64,000 bases of DNA from Nocardioides ganghwensis (GCF_014779655.1 NZ_JACXYX010000010.1:1-64000), one strand, 5' to 3'; shown: positions 27,027-36,101, counted from the first letter of the stretch. Program-made: numbers and translations. The notes: generated by a model not told the origin, from the sequence alone.

Positions 27027-27839
27027 ATGAACGCCTCCGACACCGCCGAGCAGGCCCACGAGAGCGACTGGCTCGACCACGCGATCCGGGCAGGGCTGGT
27101 GGCGTACGGCGTGGTGCACCTGCTGATCGCCTGGCTGGCCATCCAGCTGGCCCTAGGTGAGAAGGCGGACTCCGCCTCCAACAGTGGGGCGATGCAGTAC
27201 CTGGCCGAGCAGCCGCTCGGCGGGGTGCTCGTGTGGCTGGTCGCAGTCGGCATGTTCCTGCTGGTGGTGTGGCGGCTGTTGGAGTTCGCCTTCGGCTACC
27301 GCGACGAGTCCGACGAGACGAAGCGGTGGCGCAAGCGCGCCACCTCGCTCGGCAAGGCCGTCATCTACGGCGCGATCGGGTGGAGCGCGGTGCAGACCGC
27401 GACCGGTTCCGGAGGAGGCAAGGGGGGCGGCACCGGCTCGACCACGGCGAAGCTCATGCAGCTCCCCGGCGGCCAGCTGATCGTGGGTGCGGTGGGGATC
27501 GCGATCATCGCCTACGGCGGCTCCCTCGTCTATCGCGGATGGACCGAGAAGTTCCGCGAGCACCTCGACGCACAGGGGCAGTCCGGCACGGACGGCTCGG
27601 CGTACGTCAAGCTCGGCAAGGCCGGCTACATCGCCAAGGGCATCTCGATCGCCCTGGTGGGCGGCCTGTTCGGCTACGCCGCGATCACGCACGACCCGAA
27701 GAAGTCCGGGGGCCTGGACCAAGCGCTGCAGACCGTGCTCGAGCAGCCGTTCGGCCAGGTGCTGCTGATCGCGATCGGCCTCGGCATCGCCTGCTACGGG
27801 GTCTTCTGCTTCGCCCGGGCCAAGCACCTGTCGCGCTGA
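27027..27839 (+). CDS. DUF1206 membrane protein
   Basis: 270 residues with six membrane segments arranged as three repeats of about 75-90 residues; each repeat begins with a conserved start (RAGLVAYGVVHLLIA, SLGKAVIYGAIGW, KAGYIAKGISIALV) and ends with a second segment holding a Tyr-Gly. That is the DUF1206 triplicate. A Gly/Lys-rich loop lies between segments of the second repeat. Function is unknown in the family. It is monocistronic by its own promoter. Confidence 0.88.
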   Translation: MNASDTAEQAHESDWLDHAIRAGLVAYGVVHLLIAWLAIQLALGEKADSASNSGAMQYLAEQPLGGVLVWLVAVGMFLLVVWRLLEFAFGYRDESDETKRWRKRATSLGKAVIYGAIGWSAVQTATGSGGGKGGGTGSTTAKLMQLPGGQLIVGAVGIAIIAYGGSLVYRGWTEKFREHLDAQGQSGTDGSAYVKLGKAGYIAKGISIALVGGLFGYAAITHDPKKSGGLDQALQTVLEQPFGQVLLIAIGLGIACYGVFCFARAKHLSR

Positions 27840-27849
27840 GCGACGCGGC

Positions 27850-28566
27850 TCAGCGTCCGGGCGCCGCACCTGCGGGGGCACCGGCCGCCAGGGCCAGCGC
27901 GGTGGCGACCATGTGGTCGCGGACCTGCGCGGCCGTGATGCGGCTGATCCGGGGGACGCCCGGCTCCTCCTCGGCGACCAGCATCGCCACCCGGCCGAGC
28001 TGGAGGGTGCCGAGACCGCTGGCGTAGAGCATGTTGGCGAGCAGCTCGGGGTCCTCCACGTGGAAGTCACCGCTGCGCGCACCCGAGGTGATGGTGCGGG
28101 TGAGCACCGACAGGCAGCCGCTGATCGCCTGGCCGAGCCGGTACATCGCGGACTCGCTGACCTCCTCGAGCAGGTCACCGCCGGGGCGTCGCATGATCGA
28201 CTGCGCGCAGTCGACGAACGCCGGGTGGGCCAGGCCGTAGTCGACGAAGGCGTCCACCAGGCGTACGAGCTGCTCGCGCGGGTCGTCGGTCGTCGCCGCG
28301 GCGTCCTGGAGCGCCACGCGCAGCTCGTCGAGGTACTGCACCAGCGTGAGGCTGAAGAGCTCCTCCTTGCCGGTGAAGTGGCGGTAGATGATGGCGCGGT
28401 TGATCCCGACGGACTTTGCGATGTCCTCGATCTGAGCGTCGCGGACGCCGCGCTCGTCGAAGAGCTGCCGGGTCGCCGAGATGATCTCCGCCTCGCGCGC
28501 CCGGCGGCGGGCGGCCGCGGAGCCGCCGCGTCCGGGGGCCGCGCTGGCCGTGGGGTCGGTGCTCAT
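27850..28566 (-). CDS. TetR-family transcriptional regulator
   Basis: 238 residues. An Ala/Arg-rich N-terminus is followed by the TetR DNA-binding domain: ATRQLFDERGVRDAQIEDIAKSVGINRAIIYRHF runs over about residues 32-65. The C-terminal part is a ligand and dimerisation domain. TAGACT 7 bases before the ATG is a likely leaderless -10. It is divergent from a secreted protease gene with 85 bases between starts and convergent with the DUF1206 gene; either neighbour could be its target. Confidence 0.88.
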   Translation of the reverse strand: MSTDPTASAAPGRGGSAAARRRAREAEIISATRQLFDERGVRDAQIEDIAKSVGINRAIIYRHFTGKEELFSLTLVQYLDELRVALQDAAATTDDPREQLVRLVDAFVDYGLAHPAFVDCAQSIMRRPGGDLLEEVSESAMYRLGQAISGCLSVLTRTITSGARSGDFHVEDPELLANMLYASGLGTLQLGRVAMLVAEEEPGVPRISRITAAQVRDHMVATALALAAGAPAGAAPGR

Positions 28567-28573
28567 GGCGGCC

Positions 28574-28579
28574 AGTCTA
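28574..28579 (-). promoter_or_regulatory. -10 box, leaderless promoter of the TetR gene
   Basis: TAGACT on the minus strand, 7 bases from the start codon at 28566. Confidence 0.45.
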
Positions 28580-28651
28580 GGGAGGGCGGCGGCGGTGCCC
28601 GGTCTGTGGTGGCTCGGCCTGACGTGGCACAGCGTGTGGTTCCATGCCGAC

Positions 28652-29506
28652 ATGCCGCTTCTCCGAGCCCGTCGGGCCGCATCGTCGGTCGCGCTCGCCC
28701 TGCTGGTGCTCGGTACGGTCCTGTCGCCGCTCCCCACGTCGGCGGCCCCCACGTCGACCAGTGCCGACACGGGACGGTTCGCAGGTACGGCGCGGCTGCC
28801 CGGCTGCTCGGGCGCGCTGGTGCGCTGGCCGGCCGCCCTCGACACCGACCGCGGCGTCGTGATCACCAACGGCCACTGCGTGCGGTTCCCGTTCCTGGGC
28901 GCCCGGGAGGTCCTCGTCGACCAGGAGAGGTGGACGCGCGTCGAGCTGCTCGACGGACGCGGCGAGGTGGCGAGGGCCGCGCGCGCCGTGCGGCTGGACT
29001 ACGCAGCGATGTTCCGCACCGACCTCGCGGTGCTCACGCTCCGCGAGACGTACGCCGAGCTGGCGGGCGCAGGCGTCGCGCCGCTCACGCTGGCCGAGGC
29101 GGGGCCGTCTCGCGGCGACCGGATCCGGATCCCGTCGGCCTACTGGACCGAGCAGCGGGTCTGCGCCACCCGCGGCACGGCCTACCGGCTCCACGAGCGG
29201 GCGTGGGACTGGTGGCGCTCGATCCGGCTCCCGGCGCGGGACGGGTGCGCGATCCGCGGCGGCTACTCCGGCTCGCCGATCGTGTCCCGCTCGACGGGCC
29301 TCGTCGTCGGCATCGCCAACACCGGCTACGTCGGCGGTCGCCGCTGCATCGACTCCGCGTGCGAGGAGGACCGGCGCGGGCGGGTGCGGATGGTGCCGCA
29401 CATGAACTACGGGCAGCAGACGTCGTGGCTGCTGGGCTGCCTCGACGGTGGTCGCGCGTTCGACCTGGACACGCCCGGGTGCCGGCTCGCGAAGCCGCGG
29501 GCCTGA
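28652..29506 (+). CDS. Secreted trypsin-like serine protease
   Basis: 284 residues. A Sec signal with twin Arg then a hydrophobic core ends at PTSAAP near residue 31. The mature protein carries a chymotrypsin-type triad: TNGHC (His), TDLAVL (Asp) and GYSGSPIV (Ser). Six Cys in the mature part suggest disulfides. It would act outside the cell; substrate unknown. The divergent TetR regulator may control it. No clear -10 is seen for this gene. Confidence 0.85.
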   Translation: MPLLRARRAASSVALALLVLGTVLSPLPTSAAPTSTSADTGRFAGTARLPGCSGALVRWPAALDTDRGVVITNGHCVRFPFLGAREVLVDQERWTRVELLDGRGEVARAARAVRLDYAAMFRTDLAVLTLRETYAELAGAGVAPLTLAEAGPSRGDRIRIPSAYWTEQRVCATRGTAYRLHERAWDWWRSIRLPARDGCAIRGGYSGSPIVSRSTGLVVGIANTGYVGGRRCIDSACEEDRRGRVRMVPHMNYGQQTSWLLGCLDGGRAFDLDTPGCRLAKPRA

Positions 29507-29512
29507 CTGGGC

Positions 29513-31042
29513 TCAGCCGGCCACGTGGGAGCGCACCATCTCGATCGTGTCGGCCTCGTGGGGCGCCTTGTCGTCGCGGTAGCGCAGGACCCGCGCGAAC
29601 CGGAGCGCGAGTCCGCCCGGGTAGCGCGTCGAGCGCTGGAGGCCGTCGAAGGCGATCTCGACCACCTGCTCGGGTCGGACGTGGACGACGTGCCCCTCGC
29701 GGTGCGTCTCGAGGCCGAGGAACCGCTCGGTCTGCCAGGTGAGCATCTCGTCGGTCATGCCCTTGAAGGTCTTGCCGAGCATGACGAAGCCGCTCGGTGA
29801 CGTCTCGTCGCGGGCGCCGAGGTGGATGTTGGAGAGCCAGCCCTCGCGCCGGCCCGAGCCCCACTCGACCGCGAGGACGACGAGGTCGAGGGTGTGGACC
29901 GGCTTGACCTTGACCCACGCGGACCCGCGGCGGCCGGCGGCGTAGGGAGCGGACAGGTCCTTGAGCACGACGCCCTCGTGACCGGCGGCGACCGTCTCGG
30001 TCGCGAACGCGTCGGCCGAGGCCGGGTCGGCGGTGACGAGGCGGCGTACGCGGTGCTGCTCGGGCACCAGGGCGTCGAGCGCGGCGAGCCGCTCGTGGCC
30101 GGGGGAGTCGAGCAGGTCGCGGCCGTCGACGTGGAGCAGGTCGAAGAAGTGGGGAGTGACGTCGCTCTGCCTGTCCTGGGCGCTCTCCTGGGCCGTGCGG
30201 CTGGCGGTGTCCTGGAAGGCCATCGGTCGCCCGTCGTCGGTCAGCGCGAGTGCCTCGCCGTCGAGGACGAACCGCTCGGCGGGGAGCGAGCGCGCGACCT
30301 CGACCACCTCGGGCAACCGGCCGGTGATGTCGTCGAGGGAGCGGGTCACGACGAGCACGTCGTCGCCCTCGCGGTGGACCTGGATGCGGATGCCGTCGAG
30401 CTTGGCGTCGATGGCGACCTCGGTCGTCCCGTCGGGGGAGAGGCCGGCCATCGCGGCCGCGACGTCGGGCGCGCTGGAGGCGAGCATCGGCATGACCGGC
30501 CGGCCGACCTCGAGGGTGATCGCGGCGAGCGCCGCCTCGCCCTCGAACGCGGCCCCGGCAGCCGCGACGGTCGACCCGGCGAGCATCGCGGCGCGGCGTA
30601 CGGCGGCGAGCGGCACCTCGGCCACCACCGCCACGGCCTCCTGCGTGACCGCGTCGAGCGCGCCCTGGCGCAGGTTGCCGGTGACGACGGCCTGGAGCCA
30701 CTTCTGCTCGGCGGGGGTGGCCCGCGCGAACAGGTCGACCACGGCCTCCCGGCGCGCGGTCTGCGACCCCGGGCCGGAGAGCCGCGACATGGCCTCGAAC
30801 GCCTCATGGACCTCGAGCACGTCCAGCGACGGCTCGTCGGCCGGCGGCGGCAGGTCGCTGACGCCGCGCCAGCCCAGGCCCGTACGCCGCTGGCGCAGCG
30901 CGCCTCCGAGGTAGGACACCACGACCTCGAGCTCATCGGGCTCGACCCGGCCCAGCAGCTCGGCGAGCAGGACGACCTTGGCCTTGCGGGACCTGGTGGC
31001 GGACACCTCGGCGGAGGTCGCGACGAGCTCGGCGAGCAGCAT
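29513..31042 (-). CDS. ligB: ATP-dependent DNA ligase, LigB type
   Basis: 509 residues, the length of mycobacterial LigB. The nucleotidyl-transfer Lys is Lys214 in IDAKLDGIRI (KxDG motif). A DNA-binding N-terminal domain with VVDLFARATPAEQ precedes it; later motifs include FVLDGEALAL, EGVVLKDLSAPY and WVKVKP, then the OB domain. It seals nicks in repair; it is not the essential NAD ligase. ATG at 31042 has CAGGAT 6 bases upstream, mirrored by the divergent PaiB gene. Confidence 0.93.
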   Translation of the reverse strand: MLLAELVATSAEVSATRSRKAKVVLLAELLGRVEPDELEVVVSYLGGALRQRRTGLGWRGVSDLPPPADEPSLDVLEVHEAFEAMSRLSGPGSQTARREAVVDLFARATPAEQKWLQAVVTGNLRQGALDAVTQEAVAVVAEVPLAAVRRAAMLAGSTVAAAGAAFEGEAALAAITLEVGRPVMPMLASSAPDVAAAMAGLSPDGTTEVAIDAKLDGIRIQVHREGDDVLVVTRSLDDITGRLPEVVEVARSLPAERFVLDGEALALTDDGRPMAFQDTASRTAQESAQDRQSDVTPHFFDLLHVDGRDLLDSPGHERLAALDALVPEQHRVRRLVTADPASADAFATETVAAGHEGVVLKDLSAPYAAGRRGSAWVKVKPVHTLDLVVLAVEWGSGRREGWLSNIHLGARDETSPSGFVMLGKTFKGMTDEMLTWQTERFLGLETHREGHVVHVRPEQVVEIAFDGLQRSTRYPGGLALRFARVLRYRDDKAPHEADTIEMVRSHVAG

Positions 31043-31103
31043 GGGTCCATCCTGCCGCCCGCCACCGACAGCCGCCGCGCCCGAACGGGCAGGATGGGCC
31101 CAT
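31041..31103. repeat. 16-bp inverted repeat spanning both divergent starts (ligB / PaiB gene)
   Basis: ATGGGTCCATCCTGCC at 31041-31056 and GGCAGGATGGGCCCAT at 31088-31103 are inverted copies with one mismatch in 16. Each arm contains the -10-like CAGGAT and the start-codon region of one gene. The 31-base centre is GC-rich. It may be a shared operator or simply a mirrored promoter. Confidence 0.75.
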
Positions 31104-31716
31104 GCCAGACCCGCAGCTCTACGTCCCGCGCCTCAACGTGATGGACCCCGACGACGTACGTCCGTTCGTCGCCGCGGTCGGCACCGCGCAGCTCGTCACC
31201 GTGGGCGAGGACGGCACACCGGACGCGACCTTCCTGCCGGTGCTGTGGGAGGGCGACCGGCTCGTCGGGCACCTCGCCCGCGCCAACGCCCACTGGCGCC
31301 GGATCGTCGGGGGCTCTCCGGCGCTGGCGATCGTGACCGGTCCGGACACCTACGTCTCGCCGTCCTGGTACGCCACCAAGGCCGAGCACGGCAGGGTCGT
31401 CCCGACGTGGAACTACACGGTCGTCCACCTCCGTGGTGCCGTCACCGTCCACGACGACGCCGAGTGGGTCCGCGGGCTCGTCACCCGTCTCACCGAGCAC
31501 CACGAGCAGCCGCGCGACGACCCGTGGGCGGTCACCGACGCACCGGCCGACTACGTCGAGAAGAACCTCCGCCCGATCGTCGGCGTCGAGGTCGTCGTCG
31601 GGTCGGTCGAGGCCAAGGCCAAGCTCAGCCAGAACCGGTCCGACGAGGACCGCGCCGGCGTCGCCGCCGGGCTGGTCGCGGACGGCCGCGATCCCGACGG
31701 CCTCGTGGCGCCGTGA
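31102..31716 (+). CDS. FMN-binding split-barrel protein, PaiB family
   Basis: 204 residues of the PaiB-type FMN-binding split barrel: LYVPRLNVMD start, TFLPVLWEGD, HLARANAHWR, YVSPSWYATK and PTWNYTVVHLRG are the family's typical blocks. In Bacillus PaiB was reported as a negative regulator; most members are better viewed as flavin-binding proteins of unknown substrate. ATG has CAGGAT 6 bases upstream. The stop overlaps the next gene by GTGA. Confidence 0.88.
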   Translation: MPDPQLYVPRLNVMDPDDVRPFVAAVGTAQLVTVGEDGTPDATFLPVLWEGDRLVGHLARANAHWRRIVGGSPALAIVTGPDTYVSPSWYATKAEHGRVVPTWNYTVVHLRGAVTVHDDAEWVRGLVTRLTEHHEQPRDDPWAVTDAPADYVEKNLRPIVGVEVVVGSVEAKAKLSQNRSDEDRAGVAAGLVADGRDPDGLVAP

Positions 31717-32324
31717 CCCGCGTCCGCGAACGCTTCACCGGCCGCATCGCCGGTGTCGGCAGCACCAGCGGGGTGCGGGTCGTCGTCGGCCGGTGGGACG
31801 CCTCGCCGTGGGGCTCCTTCGCGGACGTGATGGTCGAGGACGCCGCCGGCCACCGGGTGCTGCTCGCACCGGACGAGCGCGTGCGGGACTTCGTCGCGGC
31901 GACCTACGCCTTCGACGAGCACGTCATCGAGCCGGTCGCGGTCGAGGACACCGCTGACGGGTGGGCGGTCTCCACCCCGTCTCTGTCGCTGCGGCTGGTC
32001 GTCGGAGGCCGTACGCCGCTGGGCGCCGCGCTCGGCCTGGTGCCGGCGCGGGTCGCGACGTCCCCGGCCTGGTGCGCCGTCGTCGACCCCGTCGCCCGGG
32101 TCGTGATGCGTGGCGTACGGACCAACAGGACGGCCGGCAACGACCGGCGGGAGTGGTACGGCGCGACCTCGGTGCACGCCGTGACGGCGCTCTCCGGTCG
32201 GTGGCGGGGGAGGGACCTGGGCGCGCTCGCGCCTGTCGACCCGCCGTGCCGGTTCGGGTTCTCCAGCACGCCGCGGCGGCCGTCGGTGACGGGCGTGGAG
32301 ACGACGATCGAGCGGCCGGGGTAG
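31713..32324 (+). CDS. Conserved hypothetical protein coupled to the PaiB-like gene
   Basis: 203 residues from the GTG overlapping the PaiB stop. Soluble, beta-rich, with GRIAGVGSTSGVRVVVGRW at the start, RVLLAPDERVRDFVAATY in the middle and REWYGATSVHAVTAL late in the chain. It resembles uncharacterised actinobacterial proteins that I cannot name. Coupling suggests work with the flavin-binding neighbour. Confidence 0.68.
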   Translation: MTRVRERFTGRIAGVGSTSGVRVVVGRWDASPWGSFADVMVEDAAGHRVLLAPDERVRDFVAATYAFDEHVIEPVAVEDTADGWAVSTPSLSLRLVVGGRTPLGAALGLVPARVATSPAWCAVVDPVARVVMRGVRTNRTAGNDRREWYGATSVHAVTALSGRWRGRDLGALAPVDPPCRFGFSSTPRRPSVTGVETTIERPG

Positions 32325-32340
32325 GCGCCCTCGTCAGCGC

Positions 32341-33705
32341 TCAGGCGGCGAGGGTGAGTGCCCGGGCCAGGCGGAGCTCGGCGGGTGAGTGGTCGGTGGC
32401 GCCGCAGCCGGGGAGGGGTGGCGCGGTCGACCGGAGAATGCGAAGGTGCTCGGACACGCCGTGGACCTCGTGCGGGCCGGTGTCGGGTGTCGCCACCCAG
32501 GAGGTCCAGCCCGGACTCTCCTTGACGTAGTTGCAGCGCTCGCAGAGCCCTTGCCCGTTGTGGGCGCTGGTGGATCCACCGTCACTCTCGCGGACCACGT
32601 GGTCGTGGTGGCGGATGGCGGCGTTGCAGCCGGGCGTGCGGCACAGACCGCCGTCGCGGAGGTCGAGGAGCTCGCCCAGGCCGGCCGGGAAGGCGCGGCT
32701 GGTCGACTCCATCGCGACCAGCGAGCGGTCGGCGGGGCGTACGAAGAGACGCCGCAGGGTGGCCTTCGCGGCAGCCGAGGCTGCCCGGACCAGGTCGGTG
32801 CACAGGGCGGCGGGCAGCCAGCCGATGCCCGGAACCTGCGCCGGCTCGCTGCCTGCGCCGATCAAGGACTCGACCGACACGACCAGGTTGACCCGGACAG
32901 GCATCGGCTCGACGGGGTCGTGGCCGGTCAGCCGGTGCACGAGCACGTCGGCGCGGACCTGCCCGCCGGTGCGCTCGTCGCCGGCGGCTCTCGCCGCAGC
33001 AGCCTCCTCGTCCAGGACCGCACGCACGGCAGCGAGGTCCTCGGCGGCCACGATCGCAGTGATGCGGCCGGTGCCGTCGTCGAGCTGGCGGGTGGTCACG
33101 TGCCGGTCGGCCCGGGCGCGGCGGTAGCGACGGGTCTCGGCGTCCGCGGCGATGGTGAGGCAGGAGCGCCGCACGGCCTGGCGGAGCTTCTCGTCACCGA
33201 GACCGGCGAGCCTGTCGGGAGTGCCGGCCAGGTCGGCGTCGACGGCGGCTCGCTGAGCGGGGTCGAGGTGGGCGACCGCGCGGGAGACGGCGAACGCCTG
33301 GTCCTCTCGGATCTCACCACGGCCCAAGGCGGCGTGCACGCCGGGCAGGTGGTCCCGGAGCCGACGGGAGAGCAGGACCCGCTGCTCGCCCTGGTAGGGG
33401 CTGGTGCGAGCGGCCAGCGCCACCTCCGCGCCGATCGACAACGCGCGACGGGGCCGCCGCCTGCCGTCGGTGGGAGTGTCCGCTGCGGCCTCTGCCGCGT
33501 CGGCGAACGCAGCGGTCGCCCGCACCTGCGCCGCGGCCGCGGCGGACTTGATCCGCTCGAGCGCCTCGACCTGGTCGAGCATCGCCACGGGCCCCTCGCT
33601 GGTGCCGACCTCGGCGAGCATGTCCGCCAAGGCGTGCAGCTCATCCGCGGACCAGTCGGGCGCGGCAGCAGGGGAGTCGGTGCTGACAGTCATACTGGTC
33701 GCCAC
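32341..33705 (-). CDS. DUF222 / HNH endonuclease protein (13E12 repeat family type)
   Basis: 454 residues from GTG 33705; ATG 33693 is equally plausible. The N-terminal three quarters is the Ala/Arg-rich DUF222 domain. The C-terminal HNH nuclease motif is visible: CRTPGCNAAIRHHDHV, then HNGQGLCERCNYVKE. Such proteins are multi-copy in actinobacteria (mycobacterial REP13E12 family) and may be mobile or selfish nucleases. No flanking terminal repeats were found. The promoter side (33740-33775) is noticeably more AT-rich than the surroundings. Confidence 0.88.
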   Translation of the reverse strand: MATSMTVSTDSPAAAPDWSADELHALADMLAEVGTSEGPVAMLDQVEALERIKSAAAAAQVRATAAFADAAEAAADTPTDGRRRPRRALSIGAEVALAARTSPYQGEQRVLLSRRLRDHLPGVHAALGRGEIREDQAFAVSRAVAHLDPAQRAAVDADLAGTPDRLAGLGDEKLRQAVRRSCLTIAADAETRRYRRARADRHVTTRQLDDGTGRITAIVAAEDLAAVRAVLDEEAAAARAAGDERTGGQVRADVLVHRLTGHDPVEPMPVRVNLVVSVESLIGAGSEPAQVPGIGWLPAALCTDLVRAASAAAKATLRRLFVRPADRSLVAMESTSRAFPAGLGELLDLRDGGLCRTPGCNAAIRHHDHVVRESDGGSTSAHNGQGLCERCNYVKESPGWTSWVATPDTGPHEVHGVSEHLRILRSTAPPLPGCGATDHSPAELRLARALTLAA

Positions 33706-33800
33706 CCCTTCCTGGACCTCCGCCAGTGCGAACAGGTGTTCGATTATGACCGATTACGAGTACAGTTGTCAAGTGCGTGACGTGCTGCGACAAGGACTCC

Positions 33801-33806
33801 TACACT
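33801..33806 (+). promoter_or_regulatory. -10 box, leaderless promoter of the DUF1801 gene
   Basis: TACACT lies 6 bases before ATG 33813, favouring this start over an upstream GTG at 33777. Confidence 0.45.
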
Positions 33807-33812
33807 TGTCCG

Positions 33813-34172
33813 ATGGCGGACCTCGACGCTGTCGAATCGCGGATCTGGCGGCTCCTCGAGCCCTACCGGGACGAGCTGGAGGAGGCGACCATCTACGGCA
33901 TGCCCTCCCTGCGGTGGCCCGGGTCCGGCGGCCACGACTACTTCGCGGCAGTGAAGCGGAGCGCCAACAAGGTCAGCCTCTACGCGATCGCGGTGGACAC
34001 GTGGCCGGAGGCACTCCAAGGCTGCACGGCGAGGTTCCGGAAGTGCCGCACCGGCAAGGCGACCTTCTCGTTCCCGTCCCTGGACGACGAGCTCGCAGCG
34101 GAGCTCGAAGCCTTCCTGGAGCGGCTCTACCGGCCGTACCGCGAGCACCACGCGGGCCGGTCCGCTACCTAG
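33813..34172 (+). CDS. DUF1801 domain protein
   Basis: 119 residues of the small YdhG/DUF1801 type: an N-terminal helix VESRIWRLLEPYRDELEEA, IYGMPSLRWPG, and KVSLYAIAVDTW with the later TGKATFSFPSLDD. These cytoplasmic proteins have a beta-sheet fold like frataxin and no assigned reaction. The stop codon shares bases with the stop of the convergent gene. Confidence 0.8.
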   Translation: MADLDAVESRIWRLLEPYRDELEEATIYGMPSLRWPGSGGHDYFAAVKRSANKVSLYAIAVDTWPEALQGCTARFRKCRTGKATFSFPSLDDELAAELEAFLERLYRPYREHHAGRSAT

Positions 34173-34840
34173 GACGTGAAACCGCCGCCGGCTTCCCCGA
34201 CCCGTTGCGCCGCGAACTCCGTGATCCGCCCCACCACTTCCGAGTCAAGTCCTGCGCACAGAGCGTCGAGATCGTCGACCACGAACGACTGGGCCCCACA
34301 CCAGTCAGACTTCACGACCACGCCGTCAACGCTCCAGTGCGCGTTGCTGAAGCGTCCGGCCAGGACGAGCTGGACGCGCTCGGCGTTCACGGTGGAACCG
34401 TCCAGCAGCTCCGTCGCCTCGAACCCGCGCTTGTGCAGCTCCGCCGTCTGTGGGTCCTCTCCGGGCTCGCTCTCGTCGAACTGGACGTACGCCACGGTGT
34501 CCTCGTCGCCGCCGAGCATCTGTGCCACAACCAGGTGCTCGCCGTACCCGCCGACCGCGTCGGCGAGCTCCGGCGCCAGCGTCCCGTCCACGTGGACGGT
34601 GCCATCGGTGTCGCGCGTCCCCGAGTGCTGGCTCTCCGAGCCAGGTGACTCGTACGTGAACCGGCTCCACCGTCGGACATCACCGTCGTGATCGACGAGA
34701 TGGTCCACGAGGTACACGGGAGCGTCCTCACCCATGCGGAACACGGTGCGCGTCCGCATCCTCCGCGGCTCCACGTGGCGAAGGATGGCGCCGCAGCGTC
34801 CGACATCCCCGTCGACGAAGGCGTGGTACTCGGTCTTCAC
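34169..34840 (-). CDS. Hypothetical protein
   Basis: 223 residues from GTG 34840, chosen because GAGGAG stands 6 bases upstream in place of the usual leaderless box. The protein is acidic and soluble: EYHAFVDGDVGRC near the start, then RTVFRMGEDAPVYLVDHLVDHDG and a middle part rich in Asp and Glu. No known domain or catalytic motif was recognised. Base composition is a little lower in GC than its neighbours, which may hint at later acquisition. Confidence 0.62.
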   Translation of the reverse strand: MKTEYHAFVDGDVGRCGAILRHVEPRRMRTRTVFRMGEDAPVYLVDHLVDHDGDVRRWSRFTYESPGSESQHSGTRDTDGTVHVDGTLAPELADAVGGYGEHLVVAQMLGGDEDTVAYVQFDESEPGEDPQTAELHKRGFEATELLDGSTVNAERVQLVLAGRFSNAHWSVDGVVVKSDWCGAQSFVVDDLDALCAGLDSEVVGRITEFAAQRVGEAGGGFTS

Positions 34841-34911
34841 AGGGTTCTCCTCGAGGTCATTGGCTGGCGAGACATCGAGGTACTGGCAGCTCGAAGGCAC
34901 CCGTTCCAACG

Positions 34912-35931
34912 TCACAGCAGCCCGAGGCCCCGCGCGTGCCGGCGTACGGCGTCCGAGTCGGCCGCCAGCACGAACGGCACGTCCGAGCCCCACGTGTCCG
35001 ACACCTTCTCCACGCGGCCGTCGCCCGGGTCGAGACGGACCTCCCGGATGTAGACCGCGAGGACCCGACCGGGGTGCTCGCGCACGATGTCGGCGTAGAT
35101 CTCCGGGTCGTGCTCACCGGAGTCGCCCAGCAGGACGAACGGCAGGTCGGGGTGGAGGTCGAGGACCTCCCGGATGCGGTCGTGCTTCTGCTCGCGGCCC
35201 GCCCAGGTGCCGAGGAGGTCGCGCAGCAGCACGGGCCCGAGCGGGAAGCCGCGGTGGCGCAGGAACCCCACGAGGAAGGCGTGCAGGTTCCACGGGCTCG
35301 ACGAGACGTAGAAGACCGGGTTCACGCCCGCGGTGAGGTCCCGGTAGAGCTCGACCGCGCCCGGGAACGGCGTGCGGGTGAGGGAGGAGCCGGTGAGGGT
35401 CTGCAGGATCATCCGGCCCACCCGCTGGACGCCGGTCTGGAGGATCGTGTCGTCGACGTCCGAGATGATCCCGAACCTCGCTCCAGCCGGCGGCACGCTC
35501 ACCTCCACCGGAGTCGTGTGCGGCTCGGCCACGCCGCGGTAGTCCCCGCGGAGCTCGACGGTGCCGCGGGTCCACGGGCTCTCGAGGGCCTCGGGCGTGG
35601 TGGGGACGCGGACCAGGAAGTAGCCCTCCGCGTCCGTCACGGTGTCGACGATCGTCCCGCCCACGCGGACCTCGAGCGGGACCCCGGGCAGGTCGTTGGT
35701 CAGGAAGTGGCGCAGGGTGCGGCGTACGGCGGCTCCCACGCCCTCGCCGTCCACGGCCTCGCTCGCCACGGGGTTGTCGAGGACGCGTCCGCGGACGACC
35801 GCACCGCGGGGGCCGCCGTGGCCGATGTAGGCCTCGATCCTGAAGTGCTCGGGGAGCCTGGAGCGGGCCCGGCGGAGGCGGGCTCCGTCCCAGGCGCGCT
35901 CGGCTGCGACGACCACCCGACGAACGTCCAT
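34912..35931 (-). CDS. App1-type phosphatase domain protein (DUF2183)
   Basis: 339 residues from ATG 35931, where TACGGT 6 bases upstream marks a leaderless start; an in-frame ATG 33 bases earlier is less likely. The C-terminal half is the HAD-like App1/DUF2183 domain: ISDVDDTILQTGV (nucleophile Asp pair), FYVSSSPWN and LLGDSGEHDPEIY. The N-terminal half has a VRGRVLDN beta-sandwich part. Yeast App1 is a phosphatidate phosphatase; bacterial members may act on phospholipids. Confidence 0.86.
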   Translation of the reverse strand: MDVRRVVVAAERAWDGARLRRARSRLPEHFRIEAYIGHGGPRGAVVRGRVLDNPVASEAVDGEGVGAAVRRTLRHFLTNDLPGVPLEVRVGGTIVDTVTDAEGYFLVRVPTTPEALESPWTRGTVELRGDYRGVAEPHTTPVEVSVPPAGARFGIISDVDDTILQTGVQRVGRMILQTLTGSSLTRTPFPGAVELYRDLTAGVNPVFYVSSSPWNLHAFLVGFLRHRGFPLGPVLLRDLLGTWAGREQKHDRIREVLDLHPDLPFVLLGDSGEHDPEIYADIVREHPGRVLAVYIREVRLDPGDGRVEKVSDTWGSDVPFVLAADSDAVRRHARGLGLL

Positions 35932-36019
35932 GGCCCCACCGTATGCGTGCGCCCGATTCGACATGCGGGCGCGATCGTGTTCTGGTGGATGTGCCGCAGG
36001 CAGTGTCCTCGCGCTGTGT

Positions 36020-36036
36020 CCTCGCCGTGAGCGAGG
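36020..36036 (+). other. Small hairpin in the leader upstream of the Rpf gene
   Basis: CCTCGC / GCGAGG arms with a 5-base loop inside the 170-base region 35932-36101. rpf leaders in some actinobacteria carry a c-di-AMP riboswitch, but I could not match its conserved core here, so no riboswitch is called. Confidence 0.3.
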
Positions 36037-36101
36037 CGCCTCCGTCGCGAGGTGACGCACGCCGCGGCCCGTCGCCCCCAACCCCGTGAGGTCCGAAGCA
36101 C

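Noticed and set aside
35932..36101. Possible c-di-AMP (ydaO-type) riboswitch before the Rpf gene
   Set aside because: Only a short hairpin was found; the conserved core of the riboswitch could not be matched by eye.
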